A DNA stretch of 31,643 bases from an uncultured Ruminococcus sp. Its GTDB lineage: Bacteria > Bacillota > Clostridia > Oscillospirales > Ruminococcaceae. Below the pieces are notes generated by a model. The model made no database searches. It saw only the letters and a list, made by a program, of their open reading frames with translations, and was not told the DNA's origin. The position numbers and the translations under genes are program-made. This document shows positions 1 through 6,846 of this stretch, one piece after another; position 1 is the first letter of the stretch, and the number at the start of each line of letters is the position of its first letter. The stretch lies in the NCBI GenBank assembly GCA_900539095.1, contig UQAR01000017.1, positions 1 to 31,643 on the forward strand, read 5' to 3'.

Positions 1-23
1 TCGGAGATGTGTATAAGAGACAG
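1..23 (+). other. Sequencing adapter (Tn5/Nextera mosaic end)
   Basis: Bases 5-23 read AGATGTGTATAAGAGACAG, the 19-bp Tn5 mosaic end used in Nextera libraries. The preceding TCGG matches the tail of the read-2 adapter. This is library sequence, not genome. Read in one frame it gives the peptide YKRQ, preceded by a GTG start, so any protein model starting here is an artefact. Confidence 0.97.
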
Positions 24-32
24 GCTATGCTA

Positions 33-57
33 ATTCCTCATTCCTCACTCCTCATTC
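33..57. repeat. Heptamer tract (ATTCCTC)n, inverted relative to the one at 31495-31519
   Basis: Three and a half units ATTCCTC-ATTCCTC-ACTCCTC-ATTC are visible. The reverse complement of the tract at the far end has the same units in a slightly different order. The flanking CAG..CTATGC sequence is also shared. It is a dispersed intergenic minisatellite-like repeat. Confidence 0.8.
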
Positions 58-134
58 AGCGTGTATACTCTCCGCCCACATCTGCATATACTAAGTTAAA
101 ATGTTTCTCCCTAACAGGACAAGGAGGCTTAGTT

Positions 135-710
135 ATGGATTATCTTATGCTCGTGGATAAGTTCAACCCCATTGATGTCGGCTTTTGCAACTCCGTTGAA
201 CTCACTGAGGTGGAAGGCAAGTTAGTCGAGTCGCAGGCTGGCAGCAGGCTCAGGCTTATGCTCAAAAAAGCTGAACAGGACGGCATTTATCTCAAGATCA
301 TTTCTGCTTATCGTTCTTTTGAATATCAGCAGATGCTTTGGGAAAGGGAAGTTTCCCGTGAAATGTGGAGCGGTCTTAGCTACGAAAAGGCCGTGGAAAA
401 GGTCGGCAGGACCCTTGCTCTCCCAGGTTCAAGTGAACACAACACCGGTCTTGCGGTGGATCTCGGCAGGGTCGGTGACAATGATGTGAGCGATGATTTC
501 TACAAGACTGCTGAGTCACGGTGGCTTTGTGCCAATGCTGCTGACTTCGGTTTTATTCTTCGCTATCCTCGACTCAAAGAGCAGATAACCGGTATCGACT
601 TCGAGCCGTGGCATTATCGCTACGTTGGCACTGAGGCTGCTCGCATAATTTCAGCAGGCGGTTTGTGCCTTGAGGAGTTTTTGCACTTCTATTCGGAAAA
701 ATATATCTGA
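135..710 (+). CDS. M15B D-alanyl-D-alanine carboxypeptidase, VanY-like, without signal peptide
   Basis: This 191-aa zinc peptidase of the VanY/M15B family would cleave the terminal D-Ala of peptidoglycan stems or D-Ala-D-Ala-type peptides. Visible motifs are SAYRSFEYQQ, the zinc-binding PGSSEHNTGLAVDL (S-x-H-x-x-G-x-A-x-D) and EPWHYRYVG with the catalytic Glu and third ligand. The ATG at 135 was chosen because AAGGAGG lies at 121-127; reading further upstream runs into adapter-derived sequence. The mature-domain sequence begins almost at the first residue, with no signal peptide or membrane segment, which is unusual for a wall-acting VanY and closer to cytosolic VanX/VanXY types. The family call is firm; substrate and location are inference. 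Confidence 0.88.
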   Translation: MDYLMLVDKFNPIDVGFCNSVELTEVEGKLVESQAGSRLRLMLKKAEQDGIYLKIISAYRSFEYQQMLWEREVSREMWSGLSYEKAVEKVGRTLALPGSSEHNTGLAVDLGRVGDNDVSDDFYKTAESRWLCANAADFGFILRYPRLKEQITGIDFEPWHYRYVGTEAARIISAGGLCLEEFLHFYSEKYI

Positions 711-727
711 AAATCCTGTGAAAATAA

Positions 728-756
728 TTGACAGAAAGAGCATTGTGTAGTATAAT
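728..756 (+). promoter_or_regulatory. Consensus sigma-A promoter for the small membrane protein
   Basis: TTGACA at 728-733 and TATAAT at 751-756 are separated by exactly 17 bp. Both hexamers match the housekeeping consensus perfectly. Confidence 0.85.
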
Positions 757-823
757 TATAACAAAGCTATGGGGAGCTGCCGCCTGTTTTTGTGCGGTAT
801 CCCGAAAAGAAGGGAGTTTTGTT

Positions 824-976
824 ATGTCAAACTATTCAAGAAAAAAGTCGTTTTGGGCTTTAATGGGTGCTATGATTCTTGTTGTTGCGTCAACTGCACT
901 TTTTGTATACAGATATTTTGAGGATAAGGAATATACCGAAAAGTGGAAAGATTATGACGAGTGCGGTATACAATAA
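824..976 (+). CDS. Small single-pass membrane protein (50 aa), unknown
   Basis: A 50-residue protein begins with ATG at 824, preceded by GAAGGGAG at about 808-815. It has a basic N-terminus (MSNYSRKKSF), one hydrophobic segment at roughly residues 11-28 and a charged tail rich in Glu, Lys and Asp. It lies about 70 nt downstream of a perfect promoter, which supports it being a real gene. I do not recognise the family. The predicted orientation is N-in with the acidic tail outside, following the positive-inside rule. Confidence 0.6.
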   Translation: MSNYSRKKSFWALMGAMILVVASTALFVYRYFEDKEYTEKWKDYDECGIQ

Positions 977-992
977 TTTTCTGAACATAAAA

Positions 993-1027
993 AAAGGGCA
1001 TCGCAAGGGGATCGTGCGATGTCCTTT
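993..1027. terminator. Hairpin downstream of the small membrane protein gene
   Basis: AAAGGGCATCGCA at 993-1005 pairs with TGCGATGTCCTTT at 1015-1027 with one G-U pair. The T-tract is only on the minus side (A-run at 989-995), so on the plus strand it is an imperfect terminator or an RNA stabiliser. The rest of 1028-1200 shows no gene. Confidence 0.4.
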
Positions 1028-1201
1028 ACAAACAGAATACTTGTTCTGTGGTATGACTATATGATAGTCCTGAGAGTTTACACTGTTGGTACGATTTTGG
1101 AAACATATTTTAAAGTTTGAATGTTGGATTTTGTAAACAAAACAAAATAATTATCCAAATAACGAAGTCTATAAAATTTGTGCAAAAAGTGATGGTCGCT
1201 C

Positions 1202-1230
1202 TTGAAAAGCAGAACGTTTTGTGGTATAAT
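1202..1230 (+). promoter_or_regulatory. Sigma-A promoter of the DtxR-family regulator
   Basis: TTGAAA at 1202-1207, a 17-bp spacer and TATAAT at 1225-1230. It lies 48 bp upstream of the start codon. No clear DtxR or MntR operator palindrome was seen around it. Confidence 0.75.
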
Positions 1231-1277
1231 AGATATAATGACCTGACGGCAGTCTTGTTCAAGGGAGGGACAGTCAA

Positions 1278-1649
1278 ATGCAGATAAGGGAATCAGCCGA
1301 GAATTATCTCGAAACGATACTTATACTCAGCCAGCGTAAGGGCAAAGGCGAGGTAAGGAGCATAGATATAGTAAATGAGCTTGAGTTTTCAAAGCCCAGC
1401 GTTAGTGTGGCTATGAAAAATCTTCGTGAGAATGGATACATAACTGTGAACAAAGACGGTTATATCGACCTGACGGAAAAGGGTGCGGAGATAGCTGAGA
1501 GAATGTACGAGAGGCACACGCTGCTTTCAAAGTGGCTCATCACACTGGGCGTTGATGAGAAAACAGCTGTTGAGGACGCTTGCCGTATGGAGCACGTTAT
1601 AAGTGCGGAGTCTTTTGCGGCTATCAAGAAACATACGGGAATGCTTTGA
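1278..1649 (+). CDS. DtxR/MntR-family metal-dependent transcriptional regulator
   Basis: A 123-aa helix-turn-helix regulator that would bind DNA when loaded with Fe(II) or Mn(II). The winged helix spans about residues 1-70 (SKPSVSVAMKNLRENGYI is the recognition region). The metal and dimer region follows, with ERHTLL and DACRMEHVIS. The latter has the Cys-x-x-Glu-His pattern of DtxR site 2 (Cys102/Glu105/His106), whereas MntR has Glu at the Cys position. It ends after the dimerisation domain and lacks the SH3-like third domain, as MntR does. The start is set by GGGAGGGA at about 1263-1270. No metal transporter is adjacent; the nearest candidate is at 16876-17727. The effector metal cannot be assigned from sequence. 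Confidence 0.88.
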   Translation: MQIRESAENYLETILILSQRKGKGEVRSIDIVNELEFSKPSVSVAMKNLRENGYITVNKDGYIDLTEKGAEIAERMYERHTLLSKWLITLGVDEKTAVEDACRMEHVISAESFAAIKKHTGML

Positions 1650-1659
1650 TATTTATATT

Positions 1660-1690
1660 GCTGCCGTGGAATTTCTGCGGCAGTTTTTTT
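1660..1690 (+). terminator. Intrinsic terminator of the DtxR-family gene
   Basis: CTGCCG at 1661-1666 pairs with CGGCAG at 1678-1683, followed by seven T at 1684-1690. It starts about 10 nt after the stop codon. Confidence 0.75.
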
Positions 1691-1695
1691 GCGTG

Positions 1696-1729
1696 AAAAA
1701 AGGAGAGCGGTTTGACCGTTCTCCTTTTT
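1696..1729. terminator. Bidirectional terminator, end of the hrcA-grpE-dnaK-dnaJ operon
   Basis: A-rich arm AAAAAGGAGAGCGG (1696-1709) pairs with CCGTTCTCCTTTTT (1716-1729) around a six-base loop, with one G-U pair. The dnaJ stop codon is at 1732, so on the minus strand it ends the heat-shock operon. The T-run on the plus side makes it a backup terminator for the upstream gene. Confidence 0.82.
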
Positions 1730-1731
1730 GT

Positions 1732-2883
1732 TTATTTGAATTTATCTTTGAGTTTATCGAAGAATGTTTTACGCTTTGCGTAGTTTTTTTCGCCCAGTGA
1801 TCTTTCATAGTCACGAAGTTTTTCTTTCTGCTCTTTTGTCAGATTGCGTGGAACTTCAACGGTGACACGGACGTAATGATCGCCGTGATCGTTTCTGTTC
1901 ACTTTCTTTATACCCTTGCCTCTCAGGCGGAAAACTGTGCCTGTCTGAGTTCCCTCAGGCACTGTGTATTTCACCTTGCCGTCAACAGTCGGGACTGTTA
2001 TCTCGTCACCGAGGGTCGCCTGTGTGTAAGTAAGAGGTATCTCAGTCCATACGTCATAGCCGTCACGCTCGAAAATAGGGTCAGGACGGACTGTTACGTT
2101 GATATGCAGGTCGCCGTTAGGACCGCCGTTTATGCCGCAGTTGCCCTCGCCGCCCACTCTGAGCGTCTGACCGTCGTCGATACCGGCAGGGACTTCGATC
2201 TCCTTTTCAGAAACCTTTTTAACTCTGCCCTGACCGTTACAGGTGTGGCATGGGTTGTCGATTATCTGACCCTTACCGCCGCATCGGCTACAGGTCGTTG
2301 TCTGAGCGATGTTGCCGAAAGGCGTTCTCTGTGTTATCCTTACTGTACCACGTCCGCCGCAGTCTGGGCAGGTCTTAGGTGAAGAGCCTGCCGCAGCACC
2401 TGTGCCGTTACAGTCGTGGCACTTTTCTGCTCTGTTTATGCGTATCTTGACTTTCTTGCCCTTGCAAGCCTCCATAAAGTCGAGAACGACGTTTGCTCTT
2501 ATGTCCTCGCCACGTCTTGGAGCGTTAGGGTTAGCAGAACGTCCGCCGCCGAAACCTCCGCCGAATCCGCCGAAAATGGAATCGAAAATATCGCCCATGT
2601 CGCCAAATCCGCCGAAACCGCCGGTACCTGCTCCGCCGCCTGCACCGTAATTAGGGTCAACGCCTGCGTGACCGAACTGGTCATATCTTGCTCTTTTATC
2701 TTTATCAGAAAGTACCTCGTAAGCCTCGTTTACTTCCTTGAACTTCTCCTCGCACTCTTTGTCGCCGGGGTGAAGGTCAGGGTGATACTGCTTTGCAAGC
2801 TTACGAAATGCCTTTTTCAGTTCATCGTCTGAGGCGGTTTTTGAAACGCCCAGCACTTCATAGTAATCTCTTTTTTCAGCCAT
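1732..2883 (-). CDS. dnaJ: Chaperone protein DnaJ (type I Hsp40)
   Basis: A 383-aa co-chaperone that delivers substrates to DnaK and stimulates its ATPase. The J domain covers residues 1-70 with HPD at 34-36. A Gly/Phe-rich region follows (about 75-125, FGGFGDMGDIFDSIFGGFGGG). Four zinc-binding CxxCxGxG repeats lie at about 155-162, 172-179, 198-205 and 212-219, then the beta-sandwich C-terminal domains. It is full length. The start MAEKRDYYEVLGV is the family-typical one. An in-frame ATG four codons upstream (2895) is possible, but neither has a ribosome site at normal distance; the hairpin at 2884-2949 may solve this. It is last in the hrcA operon, 156 nt after dnaK. Confidence 0.97.
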   Translation of the reverse strand: MAEKRDYYEVLGVSKTASDDELKKAFRKLAKQYHPDLHPGDKECEEKFKEVNEAYEVLSDKDKRARYDQFGHAGVDPNYGAGGGAGTGGFGGFGDMGDIFDSIFGGFGGGFGGGRSANPNAPRRGEDIRANVVLDFMEACKGKKVKIRINRAEKCHDCNGTGAAAGSSPKTCPDCGGRGTVRITQRTPFGNIAQTTTCSRCGGKGQIIDNPCHTCNGQGRVKKVSEKEIEVPAGIDDGQTLRVGGEGNCGINGGPNGDLHINVTVRPDPIFERDGYDVWTEIPLTYTQATLGDEITVPTVDGKVKYTVPEGTQTGTVFRLRGKGIKKVNRNDHGDHYVRVTVEVPRNLTKEQKEKLRDYERSLGEKNYAKRKTFFDKLKDKFK

Positions 2884-2933
2884 ATAAACGCCCATGCTCT
2901 GTAAGCTGCAAAACCGTGAAAGCCTTGGGGCAT
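2817..2933 (-). CDS. Possible 38-aa leader ORF overlapping the dnaJ start
   Basis: An ATG at 2933 follows a canonical AAAAGGAGG (2941-2949) at 7 nt. The frame runs 38 codons (starting MPQGFHGFAAY) out of frame with dnaJ and stops 64 nt inside it. The peptide has no recognised family. It may be a coupling leader, or the ATG may simply be part of the hairpin arm GCCCATGC. Coding status is uncertain. Confidence 0.3.
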   Translation of the reverse strand: MPQGFHGFAAYRAWAFIWLKKEITMKCWAFQKPPQTMN

Positions 2934-2949
2934 GGGCTTGCCTCCTTTT
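2884..2949 (-). promoter_or_regulatory. Hairpin-bridged ribosome binding site of dnaJ
   Basis: On the minus strand the order is AAAAGGAGG (2949-2941), CAA, GCCCATGC (2937-2930), a 32-nt loop, GCATGGGC (2897-2890), GTTTAT, then the dnaJ ATG (2883). The two arms are perfect 8-bp complements. With the hairpin folded, the Shine-Dalgarno to ATG distance shrinks from about 58 nt to 9 nt. Pairing and distances are read directly; the translational role is inferred. Confidence 0.5.
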
Positions 2950-2997
2950 GTAAGTAGAATCCTTTCACGTTTTCAGTGCAGCCTTAATACGGCAATA

Positions 2998-3027
2998 GCC
3001 CCTGCTCGGAAATTTCGGAGCAGAGGC
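2998..3027 (-). terminator. Intercistronic dnaK-dnaJ hairpin
   Basis: Bases 3018-3027 pair with 2998-3007 as a 10-bp stem with one G-U pair, 13 nt after the dnaK stop. No T-run follows, so it is more likely an RNA-stability or partial attenuation element than a terminator. It could set the dnaK:dnaJ ratio. Confidence 0.45.
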
Positions 3028-3039
3028 AGCCGTTATAAA

Positions 3040-4914
3040 TTATTCTGCGTCAGTGAATTCAGCGTCTATAACGTCGTCGCCGCCTTTGTTTGCAGCACCG
3101 CCGTTGCTGCCGCCGTTTGCTCCGCCCATGTTGTTAGGGTCAAAGCCAGCAGCTCCGCCTGCAGCCTGCTGTGCCTGTGCAGCCTGCTGATAAACCTTAG
3201 TTGCAACGCCCTGGAATGTTTCCTCAAGTTCCTTGTGCTTAGCCTTGATAGCCTCGATATCAGTGCCCTTGAGAGCCTCTTTAAGAGCGTCGATCTTAGC
3301 CTGACAAGCTGACTTGTCGGCAGCGTCTACCTTGTCGCCAAACTCGCCCAGTGACTTTTCAGCCTGGAAACAAAGCTGGTCAGCTGCGTTTCTTGCGTCA
3401 ACGTCCTCTTTCTTCTTAGCGTCCTCAGCTGCGAATGCCTCAGCCTCCTTGACTGCTTTATCGATGTCGTCCTTAGACATATTTGTTGAAGAAGTGATAG
3501 TGATGTTCTGCTCCTTGCCAGTGCCGAGGTCCTTAGCGGAAACGTGTACGATACCGTTAGCGTCGATATCGAATGTTACCTCGATCTGTGGAACGCCTCT
3601 TGGAGCCGGAGCGATGCCGTCAAGTCTGAACATACCGAGCTGTTTGTTGTCCTTAGCGAACTCACGCTCACCCTGAAGAACGTTGATATCAACAGCTGAC
3701 TGGTTATCAGCGGCAGTTGAGAATATCTGTGACTTCTTTGTAGGGATAGTTGTGTTTCTCTCGATGATCTTTGTGCAGATACCGCCCATTGTTTCAAGAC
3801 CAAGTGACAGTGGAGTTACATCAAGGAGGAGCAGGCCGTCCTTAACGTCGCCTGCAAGAACGCCGCCCTGATATGCAGCACCGAGAGCTACGCACTCATC
3901 CGGGTTGATGCCCTTGAATGGCTCTTTGCCAAGGAACTTCTTAACAGCCTCCTGAACGGCTGGTATTCTTGAAGAACCGCCGACCATAAGGACTTTCTGA
4001 AGGTCGTTAGCTGACAGACCTGAGTCTGAAAGTGCCTGACGAACAGGACCCATTGTTGATTCAACAAGGTCAGCTGTCATTTCGTTGAACTTAGCCTGTG
4101 TAAGTGTCATTTCAAGGTGTTTTGGACCTGTAGCGTCTGCTGTGATGAATGGCAGTGAGATAGTTGATGATGCTGTAGATGAAAGCTCTATCTTAGCCTT
4201 CTCAGCAGCCTCCTTGAGTCTCTGCATTGCCATTTTATCGCCTGAGAGGTCAACACCCTCAGTCTTTTTGAACTCAGCGATCATCCAGTCGATGATCCTC
4301 TGGTCGAAGTCGTCGCCGCCGAGGTGGTTGTTACCGGCTGTAGCAAGAACCTCTGTAACACCGTCGCCCATTTCGATGATAGATACATCGAATGTACCGC
4401 CGCCGAGGTCGTAAACCATTACCTTCTGATCGTCTTCCTTATCGATTCCGTAAGAAAGTGCAGCGGCTGTTGGCTCGTTGATGATTCTCTTTACTGTAAG
4501 ACCTGCGATCTGACCTGCGTCCTTAGTTGCCTGTCTCTGAGCGTCTGTGAAGTATGCAGGAACTGTGATAACAGCCTCGGTTACCTTTTCGCCCAGATAA
4601 GCCTCAGCGTCAGCCTTCAGTTTCTGAAGTATCATAGCTGAGATCTCCTGTGGAGTATATTCCTTGCCGCCCATGTGAGCCTTATAGTCAGAGCCCATAT
4701 GTCTCTTGATAGAAATTACTGTGTTGTCATAGTTTGTAACTGCCTGTCTTTTAGCTACCTGACCGATAAGTCTGTCGCCGTTCTTTGAAACGCCTACTAC
4801 AGAAGGAGTTGTTCTTGCACCCTCGCTGTTAGGGATAACGACAGCCTCGCCGCCTTCCATAACTGCTACGCAGGAGTTTGTTGTACCTAAATCTATACCG
4901 ATGATTTTGCTCAT
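3040..4914 (-). CDS. dnaK: Chaperone protein DnaK (Hsp70)
   Basis: A 624-aa ATP-dependent chaperone. The N-terminal ATPase domain opens with IIGIDLGTTNSCVAV and contains MVYDLGGGTFDVSI and VLMVGGSSRIPAVQ. The substrate-binding domain (after DVTPLSLGLETMGG) and an alpha-helical lid follow. The tail is Gly/Asn-rich and ends DDVIDAEFTDAE, like other bacterial DnaK. The length is normal. The ATG at 4914 is chosen because SKIIGIDLG is the conserved start and AAAGGA lies 10-11 nt upstream; a TTG six codons earlier is in frame. It is third in the hrcA-grpE-dnaK-dnaJ operon under CIRCE control. Confidence 0.98.
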   Translation of the reverse strand: MSKIIGIDLGTTNSCVAVMEGGEAVVIPNSEGARTTPSVVGVSKNGDRLIGQVAKRQAVTNYDNTVISIKRHMGSDYKAHMGGKEYTPQEISAMILQKLKADAEAYLGEKVTEAVITVPAYFTDAQRQATKDAGQIAGLTVKRIINEPTAAALSYGIDKEDDQKVMVYDLGGGTFDVSIIEMGDGVTEVLATAGNNHLGGDDFDQRIIDWMIAEFKKTEGVDLSGDKMAMQRLKEAAEKAKIELSSTASSTISLPFITADATGPKHLEMTLTQAKFNEMTADLVESTMGPVRQALSDSGLSANDLQKVLMVGGSSRIPAVQEAVKKFLGKEPFKGINPDECVALGAAYQGGVLAGDVKDGLLLLDVTPLSLGLETMGGICTKIIERNTTIPTKKSQIFSTAADNQSAVDINVLQGEREFAKDNKQLGMFRLDGIAPAPRGVPQIEVTFDIDANGIVHVSAKDLGTGKEQNITITSSTNMSKDDIDKAVKEAEAFAAEDAKKKEDVDARNAADQLCFQAEKSLGEFGDKVDAADKSACQAKIDALKEALKGTDIEAIKAKHKELEETFQGVATKVYQQAAQAQQAAGGAAGFDPNNMGGANGGSNGGAANKGGDDVIDAEFTDAE

Positions 4915-4976
4915 AAGATCAAGTCCTTTCAAAATTTACTTAATTTATATCAAGACCTTTAGTCTCGATGTCTTTG

Positions 4977-5588
4977 TTATGGGTTTGCTACTATTACCAT
5001 TGCGTGTCTTATGACCTTGCCGCCTATGGTATAGCCGTTTTGGAGAACCTGTGCCACGATATTCTCACCGAGGTCAGGGTCATCAACTGTGCTGACCGCT
5101 GTTGCAACGTTCGGGTCAAATTCCTTGCCCACAAGCTCCATTACCTCGACGTTGAGCTTTTTAAGTGCGTCGCTGAACTGATTGAATATCATTTCAACGC
5201 CCTGCTTATAAACTGCGTCTTGAGTTTCTGTGCCAAGTGCTCTTTCAAAGTTATCAAACACCGGCAGAAAGCCGTTTATTACATTTCCCTTGGCGGTGTC
5301 TGTAAGTTCCAGTCTTTCTTTTGCACTTCTTTTTCTGAAGTTATCATATTCAGCCATAAGTCTGAGATATTTGTCATTAGCCTCGGCAAGCTCTTTTTTC
5401 AGCTTTTTAGCCTCGCTCTCTTCGGCTTTTTCCTCTGTATTCTCAGTGGCATTCTCTGCGGTATCCGCCGCCTCTTTTACTTCTTCGCTTTCAGCAGAGG
5501 TGTTTTCCTCTTTTTCAAGCTCGGTGTCCTTTTCAGTTTCCTTACTCAATTTACGCCGCCTGCCTTTCTTTTTATTCATTGCCGTCAT
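4977..5588 (-). CDS. grpE: Nucleotide exchange factor GrpE
   Basis: A 203-aa ADP-release factor for DnaK. The first 85 residues are highly charged, with runs of Glu and Lys predicted as the long coiled-coil stalk. The conserved core shows YDNFRKRSAKE, GFLPVFDNFERAL and GKEFDPN, and ends GKVIRHAMVIV. The gene overlaps the end of hrcA (stop at 5572) by 17 nt if ATG 5588 is used, or by 8 nt from ATG 5579. Neither start has a strong ribosome site, so translational coupling to hrcA is likely. Confidence 0.95.
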   Translation of the reverse strand: MTAMNKKKGRRRKLSKETEKDTELEKEENTSAESEEVKEAADTAENATENTEEKAEESEAKKLKKELAEANDKYLRLMAEYDNFRKRSAKERLELTDTAKGNVINGFLPVFDNFERALGTETQDAVYKQGVEMIFNQFSDALKKLNVEVMELVGKEFDPNVATAVSTVDDPDLGENIVAQVLQNGYTIGGKVIRHAMVIVANP

Positions 5589-6597
5589 CTTCTTCGTGCT
5601 CAGGGGGCTTTTCTGATATCATTTCCGATATCTTTCCTGTGAAGTATTCCAAATAAGGAATGAACTTCGCATAGTCAAGCCTCATTGGACCTATAAGTCC
5701 CAACGCACCTGCCGTTTTGCCGTCTTTGGAAAACGGAGCAGTTATAATAGAAGAGTTGTGGATAACAAATCCGTCACGCTCAGGGGAGAACATAACGTGA
5801 AGTCCTGAAAACGTTTCGTCTATAAATCCTTTCAGCTCTTTCTGATTATCGAGAAAGCTTATTATCTCATTCTGATTGAAGTCCTTGCAGGTGAGAAGAT
5901 TGCTTTGACCTTTGATAGTCACGCTGCTCATTTCCTTTGTCATTTTCATGATCTCGGATACCAGCGGTGAAAGGGTCATCATGTATGTTCCCATTGCCTC
6001 CGTGAGCTTTTCAAGATAAGCGTCTGAAAGACTGTCGATAGGCACGCCGTTGAGATTTTCCTTAACGAAGTTATCAAAGAACTCCAGCTGATCCTGACTG
6101 AGGTCGAATTCCAGTCGGCACACCTTATTCTTTATAGAGCCATTGGACGTTATCATCAAAATAACGTACATTCTCTTTCCTGTAGGTATTACCTCTACCT
6201 TTGAGATAAGCGAGAACTTCGGCGTTGCGTTTGCGACCACCGCTGCACATTTTGTAAGATCCGCCAGTGCCATGGAGGCCTTATTCACAAGATCCTCTTC
6301 TGTGACATATTCCTGCGGTATCATGGAATCCAGCATTTTCTTTTCATTGGCTGTCAGCTGGTTCTGTTCCATGAGCTGGTCAACATAGAGCCTATAGCCT
6401 TTATATGTTGGTATCCTGCCTGCGGAGGTATGCGGCTGTTCAAGGTAGCCTTGCTTTTCAAGCTCAGCCATTTCATTCCTTATGGTCGCTGAGGACGCTT
6501 TAACGTGAGCCATTATCGCTTTTGAGCCTACAGGCTCGCCTGTCACGATATATTCATTGACTACCGCTGAAAGTATTTTCAGCTTACGGTCGTCCAT
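5572..6597 (-). CDS. hrcA: Heat-inducible transcription repressor HrcA
   Basis: A 341-aa repressor that binds CIRCE operators and needs GroEL for activity in studied species. The N-terminal winged helix (about 1-75) contains LKILSAVVNEYI, EPVGSKAI, SSATIRNEMAELEKQGYLEQPHTSAGRIPT, followed by a dimerisation domain and the GAF-like C-terminal domain with GALGLIGPMRLDYAKFIPYLEY. The ATG at 6597 was chosen for its conserved MDDRKLKILSAVV start and GGTGG upstream. It is the first gene of the operon, so it is autoregulated. A second operator of the same design lies at hsp20. Confidence 0.96.
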   Translation of the reverse strand: MDDRKLKILSAVVNEYIVTGEPVGSKAIMAHVKASSATIRNEMAELEKQGYLEQPHTSAGRIPTYKGYRLYVDQLMEQNQLTANEKKMLDSMIPQEYVTEEDLVNKASMALADLTKCAAVVANATPKFSLISKVEVIPTGKRMYVILMITSNGSIKNKVCRLEFDLSQDQLEFFDNFVKENLNGVPIDSLSDAYLEKLTEAMGTYMMTLSPLVSEIMKMTKEMSSVTIKGQSNLLTCKDFNQNEIISFLDNQKELKGFIDETFSGLHVMFSPERDGFVIHNSSIITAPFSKDGKTAGALGLIGPMRLDYAKFIPYLEYFTGKISEMISEKPPEHEEDDGNE

Positions 6598-6620
6598 TTG
6601 CTCACCACCCGTTCTACTTG

Positions 6621-6670
6621 TTAGCACTTAATGTATTTAAGTGTTAGCACTCTTTCTTCTTGAGTGCTAA
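6621..6670. promoter_or_regulatory. Double CIRCE operator of the hrcA operon
   Basis: A perfect CIRCE, TTAGCACTC-N9-GAGTGCTAA, occupies 6644-6670. A second, degenerate copy, TTAGCACTT-N9-AAGTGTTAG, occupies 6621-6647 and shares the four bases TTAG (6644-6647) with the first. The total is 50 bp and roughly symmetrical. It starts 5 bp downstream of the -10 hexamer, so bound HrcA would block initiation or escape. Confidence 0.93.
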
Positions 6671-6674
6671 GTAT

Positions 6675-6703
6675 AGTTTATACCCTTTTGAGGATTTTGT
6701 CAA
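6675..6703 (-). promoter_or_regulatory. Promoter of the hrcA-grpE-dnaK-dnaJ operon
   Basis: Minus-strand TTGACA at 6703-6698, a 17-bp spacer and TAAACT at 6680-6675. The predicted start site falls inside the CIRCE. An alternative -10, TATAAA (6682-6677), has only a 15-bp spacer. Confidence 0.75.
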
Positions 6704-6787
6704 GGGGTTTAAGACTATTTTTCTCACAAATTTCAAAAATATTTGAATTCCTTTTCCGTCAAATTGCACAATACTGGTGAACAAACG

Positions 6788-6823
6788 TAAAAAGCGGGCA
6801 GACCGCAGTGGTCTGTCCGCCAA
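6788..6823 (-). terminator. Terminator of the lipoprotein pair
   Basis: GCGGGCAGACC (6794-6804) pairs with GGTCTGTCCGC (6810-6820) around a five-base loop, followed on the minus strand by TTTTT. It is 24 nt past the stop codon at 6847. Confidence 0.75.
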
Positions 6824-6846
6824 AAATCAATATATAGCAGTCTGAA

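Noticed and set aside
9..134. N-terminal extension of the VanY-like protein beginning MYKRQ
   Set aside because: It starts in adapter sequence and runs through the heptamer repeat; the true start at 135 has AAGGAGG upstream.
2309..2832. Proline-, alanine- or valine-rich frames opposite dnaJ
   Set aside because: They are antisense shadows of the Gly/Phe-rich and zinc-finger regions of dnaJ.
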